DNA from: a virus
Virus record (IMG/VR): IMGVR_UViG_3300035181_002074
Coordinates: 96,613-160,612 of that record
DNA length: 64,000 nucleotides
Direction: 5' to 3' (one strand)
Below are positions 33,697 to 41,946 of the stretch, in pieces. The notes under the pieces were generated by a model. The model was not told the DNA's origin. It saw only the letters and a program-made list of their open reading frames with translations, and did no database searches. Position 1 is the first letter of the stretch. Each line of letters opens with the position of its first letter. Both the position numbers and the translations under genes were made by a program.

Positions 33697-36600
33697 TATT
33701 ACCCCGCCGCCAGCAAAAGCTGGGGACACATCACCAGATGGACGCATGACAGCAATCAACCATAAAGATTTAGGTATAGTCTGGGACGCATCTCCGGCTC
33801 ATAAACAGCAAATGGATTCCAATACGCTTAAAACTGCCAGATCTTGGTTACAGACTCAACCTGTTGAGAATCATCCAGTCTTAAAAGCCTTTATTAATCA
33901 AACGCTAACTAGTCCTAATCGTCATTTACGCTATGGTTCAGATATTCAAAATGGTCCAGAAGTAGTTAGGCAGCGCCATATTCATCAAATGATCACTAAT
34001 CATCCAGATTCCAAGCTGATGGTGCATAATCCAAATTCGTTGAGTTTATACGTTAACAGGCACGGTCGAGATAAAAAAATATCACATTTCCAGTTTAACT
34101 TACAAAATAATGTTGCAAAATCTGAAACGTTGTGTTATAATAATGAGTATGGAACCTACACAGACGAATTCTGTAATCGATTTAAGTACACTATTGGCGA
34201 TGACGGAAAACTTGCCGAAAGCGGAATGGGACGCTATTTGGGCAAGAACGAACATGGGGACGATTATTACGAAAGCAGAGATTATGAATCTGACCCTAGT
34301 CGAATTCAGTCTGTTCTTGAACTCCTACGATACAGCCGCTTGTTTAGAAGCACCGGGCAGAGTAGCGATGCAGGAAGTGATGGATCACTTCAACGTAGTG
34401 AACCATTGTTATTAGCAGACCAGCTAGCTAAGCATTTTTTAGGTAAAGGCTCTTTACAGAGAAGAAATCCTTTTAATCCGAATTCGATTCCAGATACCGA
34501 ACGAAAGGCTGTGGAAGCCTGGACTAGTGGTTTTGCAATATCACCAGATAAAATCCTAGCAGCCCCGAAAGAAGCAATAGATCGTGGTGTGCATAAATTA
34601 CACGGCAGAACATCCGTCCGAAAAAACCCAGCCACCGGTGAGCGTGAATTTTTATTACACAGGGGAATGAGACCTAGCCAGTCTGCAGATTTTCAAAATG
34701 GTGGCGCAATGCGTAATACTTCTTGGACACCATCATATGAAGCCGCCAAAGGTTTTGCATCTGATTATTTACGAGAAGAGCAAGATGATACTGATTGGGT
34801 TAAACAATACCAAACGCAATATGGCAGAGACTTAGATCTATCTAAGCCGCATATACATTCAGCATGGATTCCAGAATCAAAAATTTTACATATTCCAAAT
34901 ACTATTGGTCAAAAAGGACACGGCCATAGCGATGATCCAACTTGGGATAAAGATCAAAAGCCATCAAAAACACTTCGCTATCGCGAACATGAAGTGATCG
35001 TAACGCCCCATCAAATGGCAATTGAAAGTAATCCTGAAAAACATATTAAGTTGCCTCATACTGAAGGCTCATTACATGAGCGAATCAATTCACGTGCAAC
35101 TAACAAATCGGAATACTTTTCTAATAAACTAGCTCCTTTAGCGAAAATGTCTCGCCCCGTTTTGAGATTCCCAAAATTAGGCGTTGACCCGCGTTCCGAA
35201 CAAAATGTACAACAAATTGAAACAGGTAAACAAGCTGAAATGTATGGCCGCAAAATAACTGCGCATGCCATACCGGATACCACTAAGCCCAACGTTGGGT
35301 ATAAGTTAGATAACTGGGATAATTTGGTACCACATGACTTACCACCTACGAAACAAAGCTTACAACCACAACGAAATAAAGAAGCTAAACGCTTGGCGGG
35401 TAAATTTGGTTCAAGAGTTTTAGGGACTAACGTTCAATCTACAACTTCGGATACAACCAGAAAACCAAAATCTTTCCAAGCGGCATTAGGTGGTAAACTA
35501 CGATCTAAGTATGAAAGCTTTGATGATACTCATGCTGACCGTATGCAAGAGCACTTTACAAAAAAACGCGACGCATTAAGACAGCACAGCCAAAATCTGG
35601 ACAATTGGTGGAGTTCAAGACCCACCCGTGCCGCAGTGCATGCAGCTAATCCTGATTCTGCAACACCAGAAATGGATTTGATTAACGCAACTAATGCCCA
35701 TCGTAAAGAAAAACCAAAACGTCCAGTCGTAAGAGCCCCATCGAAGAAACGTATCGCGACAAATAAGCTCACCCCAGATCAACAAGCTTTACGCGGTAAA
35801 ACAGTTGATAGTACTATTGAGCATGAAGCAGCTCACGGAGTATTTGACCAGATTGAGCAAAAGCATGGTAAACAAGCGATGTTCAAAGCTCGCAAGCACA
35901 TCTTAGATGCATTTGATCACGATTCATATAGCACTTTGTCTCGTTTTATTATTAGTCGTAATTATAATCCAAAATCAGAATCCTTCCCAGAAGAAATATT
36001 AACGCATGCTAGAGATATTTTAGTTAATCCGACCAAGCGCACCGATTTCATGAATAAGCTTCCAGCTACTATGACCCCAGAGCAAAAACAAATGGTGGTA
36101 AGTAAAATTAAAAAACAATGGGAAGAAGCTTACCGTCGTAGCCAAAACTTAAAGCCAGAAGATATCGTAAATAAATCTGAAGATCTAAATAAAGCATTAT
36201 CACCCGATGAATTAAAGTCACAAGGATACTCCTTTAAAATATTAAACCCGAATAAAAGCAGATCTAGTTATTTAATGCGAGCTTACCATAATAACAAACC
36301 TGTTGGACATATGATGTATAGTGGTCGAGCATTCAGTGTTCCCGATAATGAAAATATGGCAGATCGTTCCCATAAAAACGGCTACCATGATGTTTCGAAT
36401 TCCAATCTTGGGGAAGCACATCGCGGCAAAGGCATTTATCAACACATGCTGAACCTCGGTTCAGAACATGTCAAAAGTTTAGGTTCTAAAGGTCTAATGT
36501 CTTCTGGCTACCAAAGAAGTTCGTCCGCAACGAGAGCATGGGATAAGACAGCTACCCATTCATCGGTAGTTACACCGAAAGATGTTGGTGTCGTTAGTCC

Positions 36601-37438
36601 AGACGTGATGTCCCCTGAGTGGAACCAAGTTTTTGATCCCAAAAAACGTAAAAACGCCGACTATTTTAAATCTGAACCTCTTATGAAACCGTGGGCATCA
36701 CAAGCTCAAGCTGCATGGGGACATTCAGAAGCCGGTAAAGAAGCATTAGGTGCCGAAGGTGTTAAACATTGGGATGCAGCTACTCACGGGAAACATTTAC
36801 CTAAAAGAGTTAAAAAGGATGAGCCTTTAATGAAACCTAAATCTTTAAAACAAAAATGGTATGACAAATCCCTGAAAGAAAAGAAACAGGTCGTACAGGA
36901 AAAAATGAGACAAGGGCCAGCTTTACCACCATTGAAAGACTCACTTAAGCAAGCAATGGATGTTTTCAAAAAGCCTGCACCAAAAGAAGAAGTTAAAAAA
37001 GAAGAACTAGCTAAGATGCCTGTTGTGTTCAGCGGCACCAAGAAGAAACCTTTTACAACCATCCAAAGAATGCAGAATAAAGAAGGTCAAGGCCCGTATG
37101 TCAGTGGCGGAGATATTCCAGAACTGGAAGAACATGGAGATTCTAATGCATCGTGGGATGTCGCAGAAAGAACGCCGAATCCTATTGACGATGAAGGATT
37201 CACATCGGCAGATCAGAAAAGACTTGGACAGGTACCAACGCCAAAAACCCCTAATGTTAAATTCGGTTTCCATAAACCAGAACATGCCAAAAATTGGTTT
37301 TCACCAGAAGAAACTGAAGCCCTAGCCCAACATGGATTCACATTGCAGCCAGTTAAAGCAGCTAAAGTATGGTCATCAGGTAAACAAGCCTTCTTTGAAG
37401 CATATAAAGGCAAAGCTAATAAGAAACCGAAAATCTAG
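33689..37438 (+). CDS. Cargo polyprotein: ADP-ribosyltransferase, HExxH metalloprotease, GNAT, separated by K-S-E sites
   Basis: 1249 residues, overlapping the previous gene by 8 nt. K-S-E at 144-146, 473-475, 829-831 and 994-996 divides it into five parts, with one more at 762-764. Part 2 has the ART signature: H-R325-G, N-T-S345-W-T-P, and E433-H-E435 (R-S-E, with ExE as in arginine-specific toxins). Part 3 has H712-E-A-A-H716 zinc protease. Part 4 has a GNAT-type R912-G-K-G-I-Y acetyl-CoA loop. Part 5 has W-G-H-S-E-A-G-K-E-A-L-G and H-L-P-K-R-V, common in phage internal proteins, plus a C-terminal F-G-F-H-K-P-E-H-A domain. Probably packaged, cut and injected to modify host proteins. Confidence 0.75.
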   Translation: MNNITPPPAKAGDTSPDGRMTAINHKDLGIVWDASPAHKQQMDSNTLKTARSWLQTQPVENHPVLKAFINQTLTSPNRHLRYGSDIQNGPEVVRQRHIHQMITNHPDSKLMVHNPNSLSLYVNRHGRDKKISHFQFNLQNNVAKSETLCYNNEYGTYTDEFCNRFKYTIGDDGKLAESGMGRYLGKNEHGDDYYESRDYESDPSRIQSVLELLRYSRLFRSTGQSSDAGSDGSLQRSEPLLLADQLAKHFLGKGSLQRRNPFNPNSIPDTERKAVEAWTSGFAISPDKILAAPKEAIDRGVHKLHGRTSVRKNPATGEREFLLHRGMRPSQSADFQNGGAMRNTSWTPSYEAAKGFASDYLREEQDDTDWVKQYQTQYGRDLDLSKPHIHSAWIPESKILHIPNTIGQKGHGHSDDPTWDKDQKPSKTLRYREHEVIVTPHQMAIESNPEKHIKLPHTEGSLHERINSRATNKSEYFSNKLAPLAKMSRPVLRFPKLGVDPRSEQNVQQIETGKQAEMYGRKITAHAIPDTTKPNVGYKLDNWDNLVPHDLPPTKQSLQPQRNKEAKRLAGKFGSRVLGTNVQSTTSDTTRKPKSFQAALGGKLRSKYESFDDTHADRMQEHFTKKRDALRQHSQNLDNWWSSRPTRAAVHAANPDSATPEMDLINATNAHRKEKPKRPVVRAPSKKRIATNKLTPDQQALRGKTVDSTIEHEAAHGVFDQIEQKHGKQAMFKARKHILDAFDHDSYSTLSRFIISRNYNPKSESFPEEILTHARDILVNPTKRTDFMNKLPATMTPEQKQMVVSKIKKQWEEAYRRSQNLKPEDIVNKSEDLNKALSPDELKSQGYSFKILNPNKSRSSYLMRAYHNNKPVGHMMYSGRAFSVPDNENMADRSHKNGYHDVSNSNLGEAHRGKGIYQHMLNLGSEHVKSLGSKGLMSSGYQRSSSATRAWDKTATHSSVVTPKDVGVVSPDVMSPEWNQVFDPKKRKNADYFKSEPLMKPWASQAQAAWGHSEAGKEALGAEGVKHWDAATHGKHLPKRVKKDEPLMKPKSLKQKWYDKSLKEKKQVVQEKMRQGPALPPLKDSLKQAMDVFKKPAPKEEVKKEELAKMPVVFSGTKKKPFTTIQRMQNKEGQGPYVSGGDIPELEEHGDSNASWDVAERTPNPIDDEGFTSADQKRLGQVPTPKTPNVKFGFHKPEHAKNWFSPEETEALAQHGFTLQPVKAAKVWSSGKQAFFEAYKGKANKKPKI
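34113..34141 (+). promoter_or_regulatory. Internal sigma70-type promoter inside the polyprotein gene
   Basis: TTGCAA, exact 17-nt spacer, TATAAT; an ATG in another frame begins 8 nt later. It overlaps the codons of the first K-S-E site. Confidence 0.5.
34149..34415 (+). CDS. Possible overprinted small gene in another frame
   Basis: 88 residues, M-E-P-T-Q-T-N-S-V-I-D-L then helical, with a normal globular composition. It lies wholly inside the polyprotein gene in a different frame, directly behind the promoter at 34113-34141. An in-frame ATG also occurs at 34143. Over the same stretch the polyprotein frame reads as Y/G/S/R/D-rich low-quality sequence. There is no Shine-Dalgarno, so expression would need leaderless initiation, as at several other genes here. 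Could be a captured early gene. Confidence 0.4.
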   Translation: MEPTQTNSVIDLSTLLAMTENLPKAEWDAIWARTNMGTIITKAEIMNLTLVEFSLFLNSYDTAACLEAPGRVAMQEVMDHFNVVNHCY

Positions 37439-37702
37439 CTATCCGTTCATTTGCTCCAAAAATTGAATATCCGACATGTGGGTATATTTATCAAATAGAC
37501 GATCGACTCTAGATGCTTTATCTAATAGCATAAAACAATCAAAAAAGCTTCCTACCGTTAAACTGAAATAAGGCGAGGGATCGTCAGGGAAGAAACATTT
37601 GACTTCACCCGTAACGCAGCATTCATCTAATTCATCTTTCGTCCAGCCATCTGTCAAGTAAAACCGTAAAGCCAGATTAGAGCTTCTAATTACTTTTTTC
37701 AT
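37439..37702 (-). CDS. Small uncharacterised early protein
   Basis: 87 residues, minus strand, coupled to the upstream gene by a 4-nt overlap and convergent with the polyprotein gene. Contains G-W-T-K-D-E-L-D-E-C-C and an F-F-D-C-F-M-L-L-D-K-A-S-R-V-D-R-L-F-D helix. No family recognised. Confidence 0.55.
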   Translation of the reverse strand: MKKVIRSSNLALRFYLTDGWTKDELDECCVTGEVKCFFPDDPSPYFSLTVGSFFDCFMLLDKASRVDRLFDKYTHMSDIQFLEQMNG

Positions 37703-37941
37703 TTACCGGATACCATCCTGTACGTGAACCGGTCATCTCTATCCACTGGATAAACATAGAAAAAATAATTAGGATTATCTTCCATGGTTATGTATACATA
37801 ATCTTTAACGAAACAATGACGCCTTGCTTCTGAAATCATGTCATACATATACTGCGGGATAGGTTTTTCATAAAATCCTTTTACACGTTGAGGATAAGTC
37901 ACGAGCGCAAAATACAGGAAATCTTCTTGGAGTTTGGTCAC
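37699..37941 (-). CDS. Small uncharacterised early protein, leaderless GTG start
   Basis: 80 residues, minus strand. The GTG at 37941 lies 7 nt past the -10 box of its promoter with no Shine-Dalgarno. Aromatic, with V-Y-I-T-M-E-D-N-P-N-Y-F-F-Y-V-Y-P. Function unknown. Confidence 0.55.
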   Translation of the reverse strand: MTKLQEDFLYFALVTYPQRVKGFYEKPIPQYMYDMISEARRHCFVKDYVYITMEDNPNYFFYVYPVDRDDRFTYRMVSGK

Positions 37942-37947
37942 CCCTAT

Positions 37948-37976
37948 AACCTATCATCATTAACCTTTTTTGTCAA
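37948..37976 (-). promoter_or_regulatory. Sigma70-type promoter, minus strand
   Basis: TTGACA (37971-37976), 17-nt spacer, TAGGTT (37948-37953). It diverges from the late motif at 37990. Confidence 0.6.
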
Positions 37977-37989
37977 CCGCATCCAAAAG

Positions 37990-37999
37990 CCTAATATCT
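37990..37999 (+). promoter_or_regulatory. Variant late-promoter motif CCTAATATCT
   Basis: Nine of ten positions match; 10 nt before the next ATG, back-to-back with a minus-strand early promoter. Confidence 0.55.
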
Positions 38000-38009
38000 A
38001 CAGTAGAGT

Positions 38010-40385
38010 ATGGGATATTTTCAAAAGTTAGCCAAAAATACGAGATGGTCAGGCAAACATCTGTCAACACCGCAAGCTGGTGATTCTATTCATTTTTCCC
38101 ATCCAGAACATGGTACAGTATCGGTTGTAAAAGATGGTGGCCAGTATCATGTTAAGCATAATGGCGCTCACGCTGGAATTTTAAACCAAAAAGGCATTTT
38201 CAATACCCCAAAAGAAGCCGTACAACATGCCAAGGATTTCATGGCTAAACTAGGCTCTGGTGGACATGGTAATGCTATGCACAATATGCCTAGCGCACAA
38301 TCCATGCCAAGTAAGCCGCATCTACAAGCCCCTAAAAATGATGTTTTCGGTAAAGCTGAAGGATATGCCCCATCGGCAGTAGATAGCCCAAATTTTAAGA
38401 TCGGCGGCACGTTAGCTGATTTCCAAGCCGGTGCCCAAACGAATAGCTTTTCTAGCCCAACTCCGATTCCGCCAGTAATGAAAGACGAAAAACCAAATTA
38501 TACTCGCAATATATGGCATCCAAAACGATTAGATGTTGGCTCCCATATCATGTATCAAGGCAAGAAACATAAAGTAGTTGCCCAGCATCCGAAACCGGAC
38601 AATAGCGCTAATTTTAAAGAACATTATCATACCACACTTTTAGAGGTCAAAGATCCAATTAAAAAAGAAGAATTAGATAAATCTACAGCATTAGAAAGAC
38701 ATTTACAGGCGAAAGGTAAAAGTAAGAATCAAGCCCGTGCTGTCAGATCTCGCGGGAATCCAAAAGGTGTACATTTACCGATTGATAATAAGGGTATATC
38801 AAGCGCGGGAGCATATGCCACTGGACGTATTCGTACCGCTGATGAAAATTTTAATGCAGTTCCTAAATCACAAGATGTTCAGCATGCAAAGTCTTTGCAC
38901 TCCCAAAAACTAAGAGAATTGCGCGCAATGCCAAAGCCAGATCTTGGTAAAGCTCGCCAAGAAGAAGATCTTTCATCAAGGCAAAAAGTTCAAGTACGCC
39001 ATGCACGTTCAGAAAAACCTATTCATCCATTTGGAACTAATGAAAGATTCCATCCAGAAGGACGTAATACCCAAATGGGACAAATTGCCCGTAATAATAA
39101 GTTACGTGCATTCAGAAAACAACCTAAGCCAGACTTAGGTAAAAAAGAATCTAAATTAGCTTTCTTGTTTAAGCACGACTATTTCAATCTGTTTAAAACT
39201 GTATCAAGTCCAGTCAGAACTAAAACTATCATGGATTGCCCAGAGGATCATGACATAGCGGTTAATCAAAAATTTGAATCAATGATTATGGATCGTTTAG
39301 CTCAGTTCCGTAAAGACGAATCAGAAAATCCAGCACAGCCAGATAAGCCAGCCGAAACAATTGCCGGTACGCCTAAAAAACAACAATCTAGATCTTATGA
39401 TTTGTTCACGGATGAAATGGCCAACGCAAAAACTGCTAAGAGCGGTAAACGCGGCGAATTTCTATCTGCTATTTTACATTTAGCTCCAGCGGATCTTGCT
39501 GGCGGTAAAGATGTATGCCCATTCGCTACTGACGGTTGCCGACATGCCTGTTTAAATACGTCTGGTCGCGGTGGTATGCTCGACAGAGAATATGATCTCA
39601 ATGATATTCAATTGGCCCGTATTCGTAAAACAAAAGAATTCCATGATAGTCCGCATGCGTTTTTAAGTCGCATTAGTCGTGATATCGAAAAGCTTAAGCG
39701 TTACGCTAAAGCTGACGGACGTAGACCAGTAGTAAGATTAAATGGAACATCTGATATTAATTGGGCGGCATTGAAATCCCCTAATTTGAAAGGGCAAAAT
39801 ATTTTCGACGCTCATCCAGATGTACAATTCTACGATTATACAAAAAATCCATATATTGTAAAAAATAATAAACACCCAAATTATCACGTAACTTTCAGTT
39901 ATGCTGATGGTGCCCAAAATCAAGGCCACGCAAAAGAATTATTAGCTCAAGGGCACAATGTTGCGGTAGTATTCGGTGGCAAAAAAGATGGCCAAGCTAT
40001 TTTCCCTAAAAAATTTAACGGACATGATGTTGTAAGCGGCGATGAGACAGATTTACGTTTCTTAGACCCAAAAGGCGGCAAAATTGTTGGATTAAGCGCT
40101 AAAGCAGACGCTATGCGTGATACTACCGGTTTCGTACAATGGGGTCATGAAGGTGAACCCGATGCCGTACCTAGACCGAAGACTGAAAAAGATCGTTACG
40201 AAAGAGTTAAGCAGTCTGGCGAAGCTAAGGTTGAAGCCTTCAGACAAAAGAAGTTAGACGCTAGAGCTGCAAAAGTGCCAGTTATTAAATCTGAACAAAC
40301 TCTGCTCGAACAAGCCAAAGAATTATTGAAATCATTACAAGAAAATCCAGCACAGCTGGAAGCATTAACGAAAGTTAAGAAATAG
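38010..40385 (+). CDS. Cargo protein with K-P-x-L-G-K repeats and Gp88-like cysteine domain
   Basis: 791 residues. Residues 1-75 form a small beta domain. Residues 235-390 hold two ~60-residue repeats ending M-P-K-P-D-L-G-K and Q-P-K-P-D-L-G-K. Residues 470-715 are a globular domain with C503-P-F-A-T-D-G-C510-R-H-A-C514, followed by V-V-R-L-N-G-T-S-D and F-V-Q-W-G. It resembles the mycobacteriophage gene-88-like family, whose function is unknown. K-S-E at 760-762 precedes a C-terminal helix E-Q-A-K-E-L-L-K-S-L-Q-E-N-P, almost the same as the N-terminus of the next protein. Late motif upstream. Confidence 0.6.
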   Translation: MGYFQKLAKNTRWSGKHLSTPQAGDSIHFSHPEHGTVSVVKDGGQYHVKHNGAHAGILNQKGIFNTPKEAVQHAKDFMAKLGSGGHGNAMHNMPSAQSMPSKPHLQAPKNDVFGKAEGYAPSAVDSPNFKIGGTLADFQAGAQTNSFSSPTPIPPVMKDEKPNYTRNIWHPKRLDVGSHIMYQGKKHKVVAQHPKPDNSANFKEHYHTTLLEVKDPIKKEELDKSTALERHLQAKGKSKNQARAVRSRGNPKGVHLPIDNKGISSAGAYATGRIRTADENFNAVPKSQDVQHAKSLHSQKLRELRAMPKPDLGKARQEEDLSSRQKVQVRHARSEKPIHPFGTNERFHPEGRNTQMGQIARNNKLRAFRKQPKPDLGKKESKLAFLFKHDYFNLFKTVSSPVRTKTIMDCPEDHDIAVNQKFESMIMDRLAQFRKDESENPAQPDKPAETIAGTPKKQQSRSYDLFTDEMANAKTAKSGKRGEFLSAILHLAPADLAGGKDVCPFATDGCRHACLNTSGRGGMLDREYDLNDIQLARIRKTKEFHDSPHAFLSRISRDIEKLKRYAKADGRRPVVRLNGTSDINWAALKSPNLKGQNIFDAHPDVQFYDYTKNPYIVKNNKHPNYHVTFSYADGAQNQGHAKELLAQGHNVAVVFGGKKDGQAIFPKKFNGHDVVSGDETDLRFLDPKGGKIVGLSAKADAMRDTTGFVQWGHEGEPDAVPRPKTEKDRYERVKQSGEAKVEAFRQKKLDARAAKVPVIKSEQTLLEQAKELLKSLQENPAQLEALTKVKK

Positions 40386-40391
40386 GACATT

Positions 40392-41639
40392 ATGAAAAAG
40401 ACTATAGAGCAAGCTAAAGCATTATTGAAAGCTATCCAAGAAAATCCACAAGGAATGGAAGAGCTGAATAAAGCTTTTAATCCAAATATTAAAGGAGTGC
40501 ATCAATCAGCTTTTATGCATAGCGATAAAAGCGGAACTTCAAGTGTAGGCGCCCATATGGCACCCGGCGGTGTTAGTCCTCAAACGAATGCATATGCAAA
40601 AGTCCAACACCTCAAAATTTTAGCAGAGCAAAAAGCAATGAAGAAACCCATCCTTGGTAAAGAAGAAGACGAAGTTTCTATGCCCAAAAAAGATTTTATC
40701 AAAGAGCATAAAAATCTAGTGCATACTCTTAAGACTCCATCACACAAGGATGACCTCGCAGAAGCTAAAGAGCAAGGTAAAGAATTAAAAGAAGAAATGT
40801 CAAAAGCTAAGCTAGAAGAAGGCGCACCTGCTGATTACAAACAAGATATTCGTGCTGCTAGACAAGCCCCAAGACCAACCGTTAATCCAACCATTCATCA
40901 ACCGTTTGACCAAAACATTGGACGTTCTCAAGCTGGGTCTGCAACTGCGGGTGCCCACAAAGCAGCTATGACTGGCATCGGTGGAGCTGGTACTAAAGAA
41001 GCTTTATTAGCCAAAGCAAAACAATTGCACCAAAAAGTGCTATCTGGAATGCAATCTCAAAAAGCTCCCAATCTTCCAAAGTCTGAATTAGAAAAAGCTA
41101 AAATCGACCAAGGGCTATCTATTCCAGCAAAGAACCAAGCACGTTGGGATCGTGGCGGTGTTCACCAAGATCAATCTAAAGGTGTTCATACAGCCCCATT
41201 CAAGTCAGTTCCGGGTATGTCTGTATCAGGTCATGAAATTTCTCAAACTGGTACCGTGACTCCGATTGCTAAAGAATCTCACATCCATAAGGTTAAAGAG
41301 CTTAAAGCGATGTTAGCTCCTAAGCTCGGTAAAGGTTCGGCTATGCCAGCTCCAGCCCCAGCACCAATGTCGAGCGGGTTCGGCAAGATTCTACCTAAAC
41401 CTAAGCCAAAACCAATGTCTGCCCCTGCCCCTATGATGGCTAAAGAAGAGAAATGTACAACTTGCGGTAAAGCAGGATGTAAATGTACCCCAGCGATCAA
41501 AAAAGACGAAACTTCGGCTGCTAATGGTGAAATCGGAACCAAAAAACCTAAAGAATTCGACCCTTTGAAGGATGCGCCAGAATTAAAAGAAATTAACCCT
41601 GCTGCTTACTTTGCTAAGAAAAAGAATAAAAAGAAGTAA
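40392..41639 (+). CDS. Cargo/internal protein with K-P-x-L-G-K repeats
   Basis: 415 residues, mostly disordered and basic. N-terminal helix E-Q-A-K-A-L-L-K-A-I-Q-E-N-P matches the C-terminus of the preceding protein. Three degenerate ~60-residue repeats begin G-V-H or I-H and end K-K-P-I-L-G-K, K-A-P-N-L-P-K and A-P-K-L-G-K. K-S-E at 230-232. The C-terminal part is P/A/M-rich, then C-T-T-C-G-K-A-G-C-K-C, a compact cysteine cluster likely to bind metal. Probably an internal head protein; enzymatic role not evident. Confidence 0.55.
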   Translation: MKKTIEQAKALLKAIQENPQGMEELNKAFNPNIKGVHQSAFMHSDKSGTSSVGAHMAPGGVSPQTNAYAKVQHLKILAEQKAMKKPILGKEEDEVSMPKKDFIKEHKNLVHTLKTPSHKDDLAEAKEQGKELKEEMSKAKLEEGAPADYKQDIRAARQAPRPTVNPTIHQPFDQNIGRSQAGSATAGAHKAAMTGIGGAGTKEALLAKAKQLHQKVLSGMQSQKAPNLPKSELEKAKIDQGLSIPAKNQARWDRGGVHQDQSKGVHTAPFKSVPGMSVSGHEISQTGTVTPIAKESHIHKVKELKAMLAPKLGKGSAMPAPAPAPMSSGFGKILPKPKPKPMSAPAPMMAKEEKCTTCGKAGCKCTPAIKKDETSAANGEIGTKKPKEFDPLKDAPELKEINPAAYFAKKKNKKK

Positions 41640-41641
41640 TT

Positions 41642-41881
41642 ATGGCCAAGAAAAAAGAAGAACCTAAGCTTAAAATAGTTGGGGAGCAAGAAGAAGCTCC
41701 TAGACAGCCGGAAATTGCCCCAATCGAAGCTAAACTCAGTTTTGACGCTTGGTGGATGATGAAAGCCCAAAGCCTGAAGCTAAAGCCTGAACTTAAAAAT
41801 GCCGTTAAAAAGCATTTTGAAAGCAGGGGCTTTTTACAAACTGGTGATTTTGATAAAGCAATAAAGGATTTCGGGTTGTAA
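41642..41881 (+). CDS. Small protein before the tail sheath gene
   Basis: 79 residues. Basic, disordered first 28 residues, then a helical domain with F-D-A-W-W-M-M-K-A and H-F-E-S-R-G-F. Small proteins with such F-x-x-W-W helical domains occur next to tail genes in other myoviruses. Role unknown. Confidence 0.5.
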   Translation: MAKKKEEPKLKIVGEQEEAPRQPEIAPIEAKLSFDAWWMMKAQSLKLKPELKNAVKKHFESRGFLQTGDFDKAIKDFGL

Positions 41882-41886
41882 TTCAA

Positions 41887-41896
41887 CCTAATATTT
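41887..41896 (+). promoter_or_regulatory. CCTAATATTT late-promoter motif for sheath gene
   Basis: Perfect copy, 50 nt before the sheath ATG. The long leader carries TAAGGAG. Confidence 0.65.
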
Positions 41897-41946
41897 ACTA
41901 ACGATAAGCTATTAATAAGCTTTACAAGTTTTAAGGAGAATTAAAA

